The notes below the pieces were generated by a model. That model saw nothing but the letters and a program-made list of their open reading frames with translations. It searched no databases and was not told the origin of the DNA. From positions 1-59,409 of the forward strand of contig CAISUE010000018.1 in NCBI GenBank assembly GCA_903888615.1: DNA of 59,409 nt, in the 5' to 3' direction. This DNA comes from an uncultured Gammaproteobacteria bacterium. Its GTDB lineage: Bacteria > Pseudomonadota > Gammaproteobacteria > CAISUE01. This document shows positions 37,034 to 45,890 of this stretch, piece by piece (positions within the stretch are counted from its first letter, which is position 1; the number at the start of each line of letters is the position of its first letter). The translations under genes and the position numbers were made by a program.

Positions 37034-37597
37034 ATGTTAAGTAAAATTAAAATTATTGGTGGCAAATGGCGTGGACGTCCGATCGATTTTATGGCAGCTG
37101 AAGGTTTAAGGCCAACGCCTAATCGCATTCGAGAAACATTGTTTAATTGGCTTGCACCGTATATTCATGAGGCGATTTTTTTAGATGCTTTTGGCGGCAG
37201 TGGGGCGCTGAGTTTTGAAGCGTTGTCGCGAGGCGCTAAAGAGGGTATTTTTATCGATAATGTCAATGTTACGCGTAAATATTGTCATGAAAATGCTGAA
37301 AAATTAGGGGCTGAAACTTTGCGTATCATTCAAGGGACATCTCCGGATCGTTTTGATTCTTTGGCACCGATAAAACCGTATGATATTATTTTTTTAGATC
37401 CACCTTTTGGTAAACGTTTATTGAAACCCGCATTGGATTCGCTAGTGATGAATCAGTTAATCGATCAACACAGTGTACTTTATTTTGAAGTAGAAAAAAC
37501 CTTAGTATTAGAAACCGTCATTCAAGGTAATTTTAACGTTATAAAAAAATGCTTTGCCGGTGACGTTTGTTATGGTTTATTGCAATTAAGCACTTAA
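37034..37597 (+). CDS. rsmD: 16S rRNA (guanine966-N2)-methyltransferase
   Basis: RsmD methylates G966 of 16S rRNA. The 187-residue Rossmann methyltransferase shows KIIGGKWRGRPIDF, LRPTPNRIRETLFNWL, the SAM motif LDAFGGSGALSFEALSRGA and the catalytic DPPF tetrad (FLDPPFGK, near residue 123). I prefer ATG 37034, with AGGA eight bases upstream, over ATG 37025, which overlaps that site. It sits directly downstream of the envelope membrane genes rather than next to ftsY. Confidence 0.92.
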   Translation: MLSKIKIIGGKWRGRPIDFMAAEGLRPTPNRIRETLFNWLAPYIHEAIFLDAFGGSGALSFEALSRGAKEGIFIDNVNVTRKYCHENAEKLGAETLRIIQGTSPDRFDSLAPIKPYDIIFLDPPFGKRLLKPALDSLVMNQLIDQHSVLYFEVEKTLVLETVIQGNFNVIKKCFAGDVCYGLLQLST

Positions 37598-37626
37598 AGC
37601 TGGGATGCGTGAGAACAGTGATGACT

Positions 37627-37666
37627 AAAAAGGCTTAACATCGATGCTTTGATGTTAAGCCTTTTT
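37627..37666. terminator. Bidirectional rho-independent terminator between rsmD and pnp
   Basis: AAAAAGGCTTAACATC at 37627-37642 pairs perfectly with GATGTTAAGCCTTTTT at 37651-37666 (16 bp, eight-base loop), followed by TT on the plus strand. The A-run on one side and T-run on the other make it work in both directions, as expected between these convergent genes. Confidence 0.9.
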
Positions 37667-37684
37667 TTCGGTTGCAGAATAAAA

Positions 37685-39781
37685 TCAATCTAAATTGCTT
37701 TGATCGACATCTTTCATGCTGAGTTTAACGCGACCTTGACGATCGATTTCAGCCGCTAACACCCGAACCGTTTGGCCTTCGGTTAAGACATCTGCCACAT
37801 TGACGACGCGATCATTGGAAATTTGTGAAATGTGTACTAAGCCATCTTTGCCGGGTAAGACATTGACAAAAGCACCGAATTCCATGATTTTGACAATTTT
37901 ACCGACGTAATGTTTGCCAATTTCAATTTCAGCGATGATATCGCGGATCCGTTGCAAAGCAGCTTCAGCACCTGCGGTATCAACGGCGGCAATTTTTACC
38001 ACACCTTCATCACTGATATCGATACTGGTGCCGGTTTCTTCGGTGATAGCGCGAATGACTGAACCGCCTTTACCGATGATATCGCGGATTTTTTCAGGAT
38101 CGATTTTAATGGTGGTGATGCGCGGTGCATGCAGTGAAATGTCGGCTTTATTGGTCGATACCGCTTCATTCATGATACTTAAAATATGTAAACGGCCAGC
38201 GCGTGCTTGTGCTAAGGCCGCTTTCATGATGTCTTGGGTAATGCCATCGATTTTAATATCCATTTGTAAAGCGGTAATACCATGGGCAGTTCCTGCTACT
38301 TTGAAATCCATATCGCCCAAGTGATCTTCGTCGCCCAAAATATCAGACAGAATCGCAAAACGATCACCTTCTTTAATTAAACCCATCGCGATCCCAGCAA
38401 CGGGTGCTAATAACGGTACCCCTGCATCCATCATCGATAAACTGGCACCGCAAACGCTAGCCATTGAGCTAGAACCATTGGATTCCGTGATTTCAGACAC
38501 GACACGTAGCACATAAGGAAATGCATTCATGTCTGGTAAAACGGCTTCCAGAGCACGTTTAGCTAATTTACCATGACCGATTTCGCGGCGTTTAGGGCTG
38601 CCGACCATGCCGGTTTCACCCACCGAGTAAGGCGGGAAATTATAATGCAACATAAAACTTTCACGGCCTTCGCCTTCGATGGTATCTAACACTTGTGAAT
38701 CACGATCAGTCCCCAGCGTCGTTACAACAATCGCTTGCGTTTCACCCCGGGTGAATAATGCCGAGCCATGAGCGCGCGGTAAAATACCGGTTTGAATCGT
38801 GATGGGACGCACCGTCGTTAAATCACGACCATCGATCCTCGGCTTACCATCAAGAATATAATTGCGCACTAAATCGCTTTCTAATTGCTCGATAATCGCA
38901 GCAACCTGATGTTTACACACCGGCACACTTTCAGCGGCAAAATAATCCAGGCCGTGTTGACGCATCGCGTTTAAATGAGCTACGCGTTCGGTTTTATCAC
39001 GCAATTGATAAGCGGCGATTAAATTTTCTTTAACCACAGCGGTCACGCGATTAATCAAATCTGCATCGGTGACAGGTGCACGCCAAGCAATCGAAGTATC
39101 TCCCCCGACTTCGGTAGCAAATGCATTGATGGCGTCGATGGCTACTTGCATTTGCTGGTGACCAAAGATCACCGCATCGAGCATCACTTCTTCCGATAAG
39201 CCACTGGCTTCAGATTCCACCATTAAGACAGCTTTATCTGTGCCGGCAATCACTAAATCAAGATCAGAGGTTTCCAGTGTTTCAACAGAAGGATTTAAAA
39301 TGAATTGTCCTAACGCATAACCGACGCGCGCTGCGGCAATAGGGCCTTTAAAGGGTAAGTGGCAAATCGCTAAAGCTGCTGATGCCCCTAGGAGAGCGAC
39401 GATATCAGGGCTGACATTGGGATCCAAAGACATCACCGTGGCAACAATTTGCACTTCGTGATGAAAGCCATCGGCAAAAAGAGGCCGCAGTGGGCGATCG
39501 ATCAAACGGCAAATCAAGGTTTCGCGTTCATGCGGACGACCTTCGCGTTTTAAAAAACCACCGGGAATTTTGCCGGCTGCATAGGTTTTTTCAATGTAGT
39601 TAACAGTCAATGGCATGAAATCAATGCCTTCTTTAGCATTTTTGGCGCAAACCACCGTAACTAAGACGACTGTTTCACCCATGGTGATTAACACAGCGCC
39701 AGTGGCTTGGCGAGCAATAACGCCGGTTTCGAGTGTGACGTGATGGTCACCATAAGTAAAGCTTTTGCGAACAACAGCCAT
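37685..39781 (-). CDS. pnp: Polyribonucleotide nucleotidyltransferase
   Basis: PNPase degrades RNA phosphorolytically from the 3' end and is part of the degradosome. The 698-residue protein has two RNase PH domains (first about 10-230, second about 310-540, with [10 protein letters not shown] and [16 protein letters not shown]). The KH domain ([20 protein letters not shown], about 557-590) and the C-terminal S1 domain ([28 protein letters not shown], about 620-690) follow. It lies downstream of rpsO with a long perfect palindrome between them. Confidence 0.97.
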   Translation of the reverse strand: MAVVRKSFTYGDHHVTLETGVIARQATGAVLITMGETVVLVTVVCAKNAKEGIDFMPLTVNYIEKTYAAGKIPGGFLKREGRPHERETLICRLIDRPLRPLFADGFHHEVQIVATVMSLDPNVSPDIVALLGASAALAICHLPFKGPIAAARVGYALGQFILNPSVETLETSDLDLVIAGTDKAVLMVESEASGLSEEVMLDAVIFGHQQMQVAIDAINAFATEVGGDTSIAWRAPVTDADLINRVTAVVKENLIAAYQLRDKTERVAHLNAMRQHGLDYFAAESVPVCKHQVAAIIEQLESDLVRNYILDGKPRIDGRDLTTVRPITIQTGILPRAHGSALFTRGETQAIVVTTLGTDRDSQVLDTIEGEGRESFMLHYNFPPYSVGETGMVGSPKRREIGHGKLAKRALEAVLPDMNAFPYVLRVVSEITESNGSSSMASVCGASLSMMDAGVPLLAPVAGIAMGLIKEGDRFAILSDILGDEDHLGDMDFKVAGTAHGITALQMDIKIDGITQDIMKAALAQARAGRLHILSIMNEAVSTNKADISLHAPRITTIKIDPEKIRDIIGKGGSVIRAITEETGTSIDISDEGVVKIAAVDTAGAEAALQRIRDIIAEIEIGKHYVGKIVKIMEFGAFVNVLPGKDGLVHISQISNDRVVNVADVLTEGQTVRVLAAEIDRQGRVKLSMKDVDQSNLD

Positions 39782-39890
39782 GATAAATTTCCGAATAATG
39801 AGAGGGGTTGTGTCGATGTGTGAACCACTAACGAAACAAACGCTTCAGCATTTATTTGGTGAGTGGCTCTGTTCAACATCGCAGATAAGT

Positions 39891-39930
39891 TGCCCCAGAC
39901 TCCCTTCATGCATGAAGGGAGTCTGGGGCA
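39891..39930 (-). promoter_or_regulatory. Perfect 40-base palindrome between rpsO and pnp
   Basis: TGCCCCAGACTCCCTTCATG at 39891-39910 is exactly self-complementary with 39911-39930, forming a 20-bp stem with only a minimal loop. It starts six bases after the rpsO stop and lies about 110 bases before the pnp start. No T-run follows on the minus strand. In E. coli this intergenic region carries the rpsO terminator and an RNase III-cleaved stem used in pnp autoregulation, so an RNase III-type processing stem is the best guess. Confidence 0.75.
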
Positions 39931-39935
39931 GGGAA

Positions 39936-40205
39936 TTAATACCGTAAACCTAAACGCGCGATCAGTGTTAAATAGCGTGGATTGTCTTTACGTTTTAAAT
40001 AGTCGAGTAATTTACGACGGCGGTTAATCATGTGTTGCAAGCCGCGACGTGAATGTAAATCTTTTTTATGAATTTCAAAGTGACCAGTCAATTGTTTGAT
40101 GTTGGCAGTCAATAAAGCGACTTGAACATCTGAAGAGCCTGTATCGCCTTCAGCAATTTGATAATCCATTACGACTTGATTTTTTACAGCGGTGGTTAAT
40201 GCCAT
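39936..40205 (-). CDS. rpsO: 30S ribosomal protein S15
   Basis: S15 binds the central domain of 16S rRNA early in 30S assembly. The 89-residue protein has the full family sequence, including [43 protein letters not shown] and ending [10 protein letters not shown] chose ATG 40205 (MALTTAVK) with AGAGG upstream. A longer frame from 40310 adds 35 residues not found in S15 and would run through a leader hairpin. Confidence 0.97.
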   Translation of the reverse strand: MALTTAVKNQVVMDYQIAEGDTGSSDVQVALLTANIKQLTGHFEIHKKDLHSRRGLQHMINRRRKLLDYLKRKDNPRYLTLIARLGLRY

Positions 40206-40247
40206 GATAACCTCTATTGATAAATGAATTAACGCTGTTAACCATGA

Positions 40248-40270
40248 TAATCCACTGGCATAGTGGATTA
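40248..40270 (-). promoter_or_regulatory. Leader hairpin upstream of rpsO
   Basis: TAATCCACT at 40248-40256 pairs with AGTGGATTA at 40262-40270 (nine bp, five-base loop) about 43 bases before the rpsO start. S15 autoregulation through its mRNA leader is well known, with different RNA folds in different lineages, so this is a candidate S15-binding structure. Confidence 0.4.
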
Positions 40271-40408
40271 ATACAGTCGAAGCGGCAGCAATTGTACAGG
40301 AAAAGCGCATGATAAAGTAGGGTATTTCAAGACGATATCATGGGAATGGACTTGGTAGAGGAAGGCGCGCACGCTATACTAGTGCATTCGCTGTCCATTG
40401 AGACTCTC

Positions 40409-41491
40409 ATGAAACCCAGTTTATATAGAAAATTAGAATATTTAGATGAACGCTTTGAAGAATTAAAGCGTTTGTTGAGTGACCCAGCGGTGATTGCCGA
40501 AGCCAGTCAATTTCGCGCCTATTCCAAAGAATATGCCAGCCTTGAGCCTTTATCGCAAGCGTACCAAGCGTATCAACGTACCATGCGTGCTCTCAGTGAC
40601 GCCGAACGCATGATGTTGGACACGGATCCTGAACTCAAAGCTATGGCGACAGCTGAATGGTTAGCATTGAAACAAAACATCGAGGCGATCGAATCGGCTT
40701 TACAGATTTTATTATTGCCACAAGATCCGAATGACAATAGCAATATTTTTATTGAAATTCGTGCCGCTGCGGGAGGGGATGAAGCGGCGATTTTTGCTGG
40801 TAATTTATTTCGTATGTATCAACGCTATGCCGATAATAAAGGTTGGCAAGTGGAATTGGTTAATGAAAGCTTCGGCGAACACGGCGGTTATAAATCGGTC
40901 GTAGCGCGGATTATTGGCACGGATGTGTATTCGCATTTAAAATTTGAATCCGGTGCCCATCGGGTTCAACGGGTCCCTGAAACTGAAGCGCAAGGTCGTG
41001 TCCACACTTCGACGTGTACGGTGGTGATCATGCCGGAAATCGATGAAATCGATAGTATTGACATTAATCCGGCTGATTTAAAAACCGATACCTTTAGGGC
41101 TTCGGGTGCTGGCGGTCAACACGTCAATAAAACCGATTCTGCTATTCGAATCACCCATATTCCAACAGGGACGGTGGTGGAATGCCAAGATGAGCGTTCG
41201 CAACACAAAAATCGCGCCCGCGCCATGAGTTTGTTGCGCGCTAAATTGCTTGATCAACAAAGATCCAAGCAACAGCAAGAACAAGCGGATACTAGGCGCA
41301 GTTTAGTGGGTACAGGGGATCGTTCAGAACGCATTCGCACCTATAATTTCCCCCAAAGCCGACTCACCGATCACAGGATTAATTTAACGCTGTATCGCTT
41401 AGAGCAAATCATGGCAGGTGCGGTGGATGAAGTGATCGACCCGTTGATTCGCGAATATCAAGCCGATTTATTAGCGGCAATGGGTGATTGA
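40409..41491 (+). CDS. prfA: Peptide chain release factor 1
   Basis: RF1 terminates translation at UAA and UAG. From ATG 40409 ([19 protein letters not shown]) the protein has 360 residues, the same as E. coli RF1. The GGQ peptidyl-hydrolysis motif lies at about 231-236 ([19 protein letters not shown]), and the PxT-type codon-recognition region is upstream of it ([18 protein letters not shown]). The longer in-frame start at 40340 adds non-homologous residues. Neither hemA nor prmC is adjacent. Confidence 0.96.
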   Translation: MKPSLYRKLEYLDERFEELKRLLSDPAVIAEASQFRAYSKEYASLEPLSQAYQAYQRTMRALSDAERMMLDTDPELKAMATAEWLALKQNIEAIESALQILLLPQDPNDNSNIFIEIRAAAGGDEAAIFAGNLFRMYQRYADNKGWQVELVNESFGEHGGYKSVVARIIGTDVYSHLKFESGAHRVQRVPETEAQGRVHTSTCTVVIMPEIDEIDSIDINPADLKTDTFRASGAGGQHVNKTDSAIRITHIPTGTVVECQDERSQHKNRARAMSLLRAKLLDQQRSKQQQEQADTRRSLVGTGDRSERIRTYNFPQSRLTDHRINLTLYRLEQIMAGAVDEVIDPLIREYQADLLAAMGD

Positions 41492-41550
41492 TCGGCAAAG
41501 GCAGTGCTGTTAATATGCGCACATAACCGCTTAATGACACAGGGAATGAC

Positions 41551-42072
41551 ATGAAAAGTATCAGGAAAAGCATCGCTGCTTTTAGTCTGATGGCATTGAT
41601 TCAGAGTGCAGTCGGGCAAGAGTCGCCATTAAGTTTAACGGAGCTTGCCACGACAGCAAAAGTGAATGTGCCAGGTGGGTTGTTACAATTGAAAAATACG
41701 ATTGTCGGTGATGCCACCAGTGTGGTGGGTCAAATCACCTTAACTTTTTATAACAGTTCAGCTTGCAGTGGTGGTGGTCTGGCAACTAATACCACCCTCG
41801 GTGGAACGCCATTAGCTTTTACTGAAAATACCACGATCACTATTCAGCCTTCGAGTGTTTATGCGACAGCTGTTGCTGCTCGTGTTAACGATCCCAGTAC
41901 GGTTGCTTCTGTTATAGTCAACATGGGGAATACTAACAATAACGAGATCTTTCTCGGTGCGTCTGGTTTTCCTTGTTTTACTGTTAGCTGTAGTAATCAA
42001 ACACAACAATGCATAACCAGTGATGGAGTTGCGTTGATTACGCATAGCGAGGCACCTCCTAGTGACAATTGA
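41551..42072 (+). CDS. Secreted protein heading RiPP locus 1, unknown function
   Basis: A 173-residue protein with a signal peptide (cleavage probably after AVG|Q or VGQ, about residue 22) and a strand-rich, Thr/Asn-rich mature part with four cysteines (SACSGG, FPCFTVSC, QQCITS). AGGGAA precedes the ATG. I do not recognise the family. Its TGA is followed after one base by the ATG of a putative RiPP precursor (42074), and an AsnB-like cyclase gene follows. The three genes therefore look like one operon, and a role tied to the peptide product is possible but unproven. Confidence 0.65.
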   Translation: MKSIRKSIAAFSLMALIQSAVGQESPLSLTELATTAKVNVPGGLLQLKNTIVGDATSVVGQITLTFYNSSACSGGGLATNTTLGGTPLAFTENTTITIQPSSVYATAVAARVNDPSTVASVIVNMGNTNNNEIFLGASGFPCFTVSCSNQTQQCITSDGVALITHSEAPPSDN

Positions 42073-42073
42073 A

Positions 42074-42217
42074 ATGCATAGACCAGAATTAACACCAGTA
42101 TTGTCACGTAAAGCGCCTTGGCAAAGCCCCGAATTAACCGTGTTGGCAATATTGAGTACCGCGACCGGTGCTGCGGCTATCAATGAAAATGATAGTGCGG
42201 ATAATATAGCCAGTTAG
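42074..42217 (+). CDS. Putative lasso-like RiPP precursor peptide 1
   Basis: A 47-codon gene. The leader contains W16-Q-S-P19-E-L21-T-V-L24-A-I26-L-S-T29-A-T-G32, which matches the second small gene at 55917 without gaps. It also resembles the YxxPxLxxL...T signature of paeninodin-type lasso precursors, with Thr at -2 of the cut. Cleavage after A30 would free TGAAAINENDSADNIAS, where Glu8 could close an eight-residue macrolactam with Thr1. Start is coupled to the upstream stop (TGAAATG) and there is no clear Shine-Dalgarno; GTG 42062 is an alternative. The cyclase gene starts seven bases after the stop. Product class is inferred. Confidence 0.7.
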   Translation: MHRPELTPVLSRKAPWQSPELTVLAILSTATGAAAINENDSADNIAS

Positions 42218-42224
42218 CGTTATT

Positions 42225-43754
42225 ATGCATCTTGTCAATGCCAGTGATTGGCTAAGCAATGCTCAAGACGCGTGTTTTAGCGTCCAGCCCAATCCGCCGT
42301 TAAGTGCACAAGCGTGTCGAGGCGATTACCGCGCTTTTGCCTGGGTAATGATTAATCGTGATAATGCAATAATCGCCGGCCGCGATCACTTCGGGCTTGA
42401 ACCCTTTTATTATTATTACGATGCGAAGCAGTTTGTTTTTGGTTCAACGATTCCGGATATTATCCAGTGCTTGTCAACAAAGCCGCCTTTAAATCCCCAG
42501 CGCTGTATCCGTGAATGTTTTTCGCGTCACGCAGCGCACTACACCCCTTATGATCGTGTGACGTTTTACGATGGTATTTATCGATTAACGCCAGGTCATG
42601 TGTTAACGTTAAAAGGGGGTCAGTTAGCAGAGCAGTCCTATTGGTCCCTAGATCTCACCGCGACCCCATTACATTACCGTGATCCACGTGATTATCACGC
42701 GCACTTTGCGCAGTTACTTGATGAAGCGGTGCATTTTCATGGAACGGGTGATCATGTAGCTGCGGAATTAAGCGGTGGTTTGGATTCATCCATGCTGTTA
42801 ACCGCTTGCCAACGAGCGAATAGACAGCTGCATTATTTCACGCATGCCCAAGCAGCAGCTTGTGAAGAGCACGTGCATTTGCAAAGCTTGATTAAGCGTT
42901 TTGATTTGCAAGCGCAGCATCACACGATTGATGCCCGCGATTTTGAGTTGTTTAAAGTCATGCGCTGGTGTAGTGAACGATTTGCCGGTGCACCACCTTA
43001 TTTATTTTTTATGTTAGCCAATACGCTTCATCAAGCGGTTGCAGCCAGTGGTATGAAAGTTCTGTTATCTGGTTTTGGCGGTGATGAATGTGTGTCAGGT
43101 TATGTCCCCATGCGTGCTTATTTGCCGCAAGCGTTACGAGAACAACCGTATCGACACATTTGGCGTGAATTGCAGTTACACCAAGAACACACCACAGGAT
43201 CAATGCATTCACCGTTAGCTAAACTACGTGCACTGCTGACCCATGCGCATCCAACACTGTATCAACACTTGACGCGAGCTGGTGCTAAAGGCTGCCTACC
43301 TTATTGCCCTACCGTAAAGCATTATGAATATGCTTTATTGCAAGGTGCCCATTGTCATCCTCTGCGAATGCGGATTGAATATTCAGCGGTTATCGCTAAA
43401 AAACTCGGGTTTCAATACCGTTATCCCTTGCTCTATCCACCCTTGGTGGAATTTTGTTTTAACTTGCCCCTGTCGCAAAAACGTTCTCAGGGTATGAGTC
43501 GTTATTTAGTGCGGCACTATTTGCAGCAGCATGGTGCAACCGTTACCAGCAAGGCATTGAAAATGACTGGATCCATTTGTGGCGCGACGCTGACTAAATG
43601 TCTCACGGCGATGGCAGCAGGAAGCTTTGATCAAGCAGGAAATGCGCCTGCTTTTCAGAATTATTGGCAAACGGATAACAGCGAACATGAGCAATTAATC
43701 GAGCGCATTTTTTCTTATATGTTTACCGGGTATCCAGTCAACACATATGGTTAA
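42225..43754 (+). CDS. Asparagine-synthetase-like cyclase (lasso C-protein-like) 1
   Basis: A 509-residue member of the AsnB/McjC superfamily. The class II glutaminase domain is shortened and has no N-terminal Cys nucleophile, as in lasso-peptide cyclases. The ATP-pyrophosphatase P-loop is intact (ELSGGLDSSML, Ser183-Ser189), as is the synthetase motif SGFGGDECVSGY (282-293). Such proteins adenylate an Asp/Glu side chain and form an isopeptide with the peptide N-terminus. It starts seven bases after a 47-codon gene with a lasso-type leader. A canonical asparagine synthetase is less likely because Cys2 is missing. The C-terminal region is shorter than in AsnB. Confidence 0.78.
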   Translation: MHLVNASDWLSNAQDACFSVQPNPPLSAQACRGDYRAFAWVMINRDNAIIAGRDHFGLEPFYYYYDAKQFVFGSTIPDIIQCLSTKPPLNPQRCIRECFSRHAAHYTPYDRVTFYDGIYRLTPGHVLTLKGGQLAEQSYWSLDLTATPLHYRDPRDYHAHFAQLLDEAVHFHGTGDHVAAELSGGLDSSMLLTACQRANRQLHYFTHAQAAACEEHVHLQSLIKRFDLQAQHHTIDARDFELFKVMRWCSERFAGAPPYLFFMLANTLHQAVAASGMKVLLSGFGGDECVSGYVPMRAYLPQALREQPYRHIWRELQLHQEHTTGSMHSPLAKLRALLTHAHPTLYQHLTRAGAKGCLPYCPTVKHYEYALLQGAHCHPLRMRIEYSAVIAKKLGFQYRYPLLYPPLVEFCFNLPLSQKRSQGMSRYLVRHYLQQHGATVTSKALKMTGSICGATLTKCLTAMAAGSFDQAGNAPAFQNYWQTDNSEHEQLIERIFSYMFTGYPVNTYG

Positions 43755-43796
43755 GTTTCCCGCGCGGCGCCTGCTGAGAATAGCTAAATCTACACA

Positions 43797-44648
43797 TCAG
43801 TGCAAGTTGGTATTGAGGATGTAGAGTACTTGAGCTAAAGATTGATTTCCTTCGCTTAGCGTAAAATGCCATTCGATAAGGGTGCTGATACCGTTAGCTG
43901 TTTTTTTAGTAGCGATAATTTGACCATGCCACGCGGTAATCCCGCTGACGATTTCTTGGGGGGAAGTGTCTTTGCCTATATTCCATCGATATAAACCGTA
44001 TTGAGCGATACCGCGTGGTGAAATTTGGCCATTTAAAGCGATAAACCAGAGTTGATGGTGATACTCGCTTGCTAATAAGGGTGAGAGCAATTCTAGTTTG
44101 AGTTGCGTGCTAAAGTGTAGCCATTGATAGGGTGCGTGATGTTCGATTTTGTCAATACGAAGTAATTGCCAAGCACTAGGATGGGTTAATAACCATTGAT
44201 CGCCGACATGAGCGAGTGGTTGGCTGTGAATTAGGATGCTGTTAGCATTGTGTTGCTGGACGAATTGTCCTTGTTCCATGCTGGTGCTTTCGAGAAGAGT
44301 GCTGGGCTTCAATAGCTTTTTTAGCCAATGCGTTGGCAATAGGGTTGGTAAAGCTTCAGAACTATACTGATAGAGTTGCAGCGGTGGGTAATAGTTTAAG
44401 CCTTGCCAAGCATTGAAATCGGCTGGATAAGCAGCACTGAAGCCAGCATGAGCAATGGCGTGTGACAGGATGCGTTCAATAAGCCAACTGTGTTGTAATA
44501 GAAGTGTATGCTGTTGTTGGGCGGTGGTGTGTTGAGTGATCGTGATGATTAAACTGCTCAAGGCGCGTATCAATACCACACTTAACAGGCAAGCGATTAA
44601 GATTTCAATTAAACTCAGGCCAGCGGCTGTTTGTCGTTGATGGGACAT
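43797..44648 (-). CDS. PilW-like prepilin-type protein
   Basis: A 283-residue minor-pilin-like protein. Its prepilin peptidase site and hydrophobic helix are clear: TAAG|LSLIEILIACLLSVVLI, with Glu at +5. The long C-terminal domain is typical of PilW-like minor pilins. ATG 44648 has AGGA upstream; the start at 44672 adds residues before the signal. It overlaps the end of queG by 34 bases on the same strand. No other pilin genes are near. Confidence 0.75.
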   Translation of the reverse strand: MSHQRQTAAGLSLIEILIACLLSVVLIRALSSLIITITQHTTAQQQHTLLLQHSWLIERILSHAIAHAGFSAAYPADFNAWQGLNYYPPLQLYQYSSEALPTLLPTHWLKKLLKPSTLLESTSMEQGQFVQQHNANSILIHSQPLAHVGDQWLLTHPSAWQLLRIDKIEHHAPYQWLHFSTQLKLELLSPLLASEYHHQLWFIALNGQISPRGIAQYGLYRWNIGKDTSPQEIVSGITAWHGQIIATKKTANGISTLIEWHFTLSEGNQSLAQVLYILNTNLH

Positions 44649-45700
44649 AATGAATGTTCCTGAAGTGCCCATGCAACGTGTTCACGTACGAGTGTCGAAG
44701 GATGCTGACTTCTTGCCTGTAGTGCTTCAATCACACTGGGAATACGGGGGGCATTGCCCAAGGCAATGGCAATATTGCGCAGCCATTGTTCATAGCCTAT
44801 CCGACGAATCGCCGATCCGGCAGTTTTGGCTAAAAATTCAGCTTCAGTCCATGCAAATAACGTGATTAAATCACTGTCCAGTAAATGATGCCGCGGTTTA
44901 AAATCGTGTTCATCAGTGGGTTTAGCATAACGGTTCCATGGGCAAACGATTTGGCAATCATCACAGCCATAAATGCGATTGCCGATGGCTTTACGAAATT
45001 CTAGCGGAATGACACCGCGATATTCGATAGTGAGATACGAAATGCAGCGTCTGGCATCCAATTGATAAGGCGCGCTAAAGGCTTGGGTGGGGCAAATCGT
45101 CAAACAGGCATGGCAAGAACCACAGTGATCTTTGACTGGCTGATCGATTGGCAGTGGTAAATCGGTGTAGAGTTCACCTAAAAAGAAATACGATCCAGCG
45201 TGACGATTGATAAGATTGGTGTTTTTGCCTTGCCAACCTAAACCGGCTTTGGCAGCAAGGGGTTTTTCTAATACCGGCGCACTATCGACAAAGGCGCGAT
45301 AGGCAAAGGGGCCGACGATGGCGGTGATTTTAGCCGCTAATTGATTCAGCCGTTGTTTTAAGACTTTGTGGTAATCGCGGCCGATTGCATAACGCGATAC
45401 CACTGCTTTTAAAGGATTTTGTTTGACGATTTTGCTATAAGGTTCAGGTGGAGCATAATCCATTCGCACCGAAATAATGCGTAAGGTGCCGGGAATTAAT
45501 TCAGCAGGTACGCTGCGTTTAGTGCCGTGTTTTTCCATGTACGTCATTTCGCCATGGTAGCCTAATGCCAACCATGTGTTTAAACGCTCTTTGGCAATAA
45601 CGAGATCAGTGTCAGTAATACCCACTTGTTGAAAGCCTAGAGCCATACCCCATTGTTTGATATCCAGGGCTAATTGGTGAAAATCGTGTTCAGTGTTCAT
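44615..45700 (-). CDS. queG: Epoxyqueuosine reductase
   Basis: QueG reduces epoxyqueuosine to queuosine in tRNA, using cobalamin and two 4Fe-4S clusters. From ATG 45700 (MNTEHDFHQL) it has 361 residues. It shows VDSAPVLEKPLAAKAGLGW, the first cluster motif CGSCHACLTICPTQAF, and the second CDDCQIVCPWNR, then a C-terminal HEAT-like region (ALGNAPRIPSVIEAL). The in-frame start at 45772 is rejected as non-homologous. QueE is encoded at 19107-19757. Confidence 0.94.
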   Translation of the reverse strand: MNTEHDFHQLALDIKQWGMALGFQQVGITDTDLVIAKERLNTWLALGYHGEMTYMEKHGTKRSVPAELIPGTLRIISVRMDYAPPEPYSKIVKQNPLKAVVSRYAIGRDYHKVLKQRLNQLAAKITAIVGPFAYRAFVDSAPVLEKPLAAKAGLGWQGKNTNLINRHAGSYFFLGELYTDLPLPIDQPVKDHCGSCHACLTICPTQAFSAPYQLDARRCISYLTIEYRGVIPLEFRKAIGNRIYGCDDCQIVCPWNRYAKPTDEHDFKPRHHLLDSDLITLFAWTEAEFLAKTAGSAIRRIGYEQWLRNIAIALGNAPRIPSVIEALQARSQHPSTLVREHVAWALQEHSLCPINDKQPLA

Positions 45701-45723
45701 GGTTAATAGACTTAAGTTTTTGC

Positions 45724-45855
45724 TATACTTAGACCGATACGCGGTGCACGGGGACTTAGCCGTTGCGATCAAGTAAGAGGAGGGTCTTAGTGCGCTCTTT
45801 CTTGATCATCTCATTGCGTAAAGATTCGAAAGTTTAGGCTTTCGACGTTTTTTTT
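45724..45855 (+). ncRNA. Candidate structured leader or small RNA upstream of tolQ
   Basis: A -10-like TATACT lies at 45724-45729. It is followed by a 13-bp stem with one mismatch (GATCAAGTAAGAG at 45767-45779 with CTCTTTCTTGATC at 45795-45807) whose loop holds a GGAGGG. A second hairpin (TCGAAAG at 45826-45832 with CTTTCGA at 45839-45845) is followed by eight Ts at 45848-45855, a terminator layout. The -35 is weak. It may be a roughly 120-base RNA or an attenuator of tolQR. I recognise no known RNA family. Confidence 0.4.
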
Positions 45856-45890
45856 AACAATAACGCTATCATAGCTTAGGAATCATCAAA

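Noticed and set aside
40206-40310. A 124-residue version of S15 starting at 40310.
   Set aside because: The 35 extra residues are not part of S15, the standard start at 40205 has a good ribosome binding site, and the extension runs through a leader hairpin.
42225-43754. Annotation of the AsnB-like proteins as asparagine synthetase.
   Set aside because: The first lacks the glutaminase Cys region, the second has the Cys at position 5 and no SGxGGDE; both are paired with small leader-bearing peptides.
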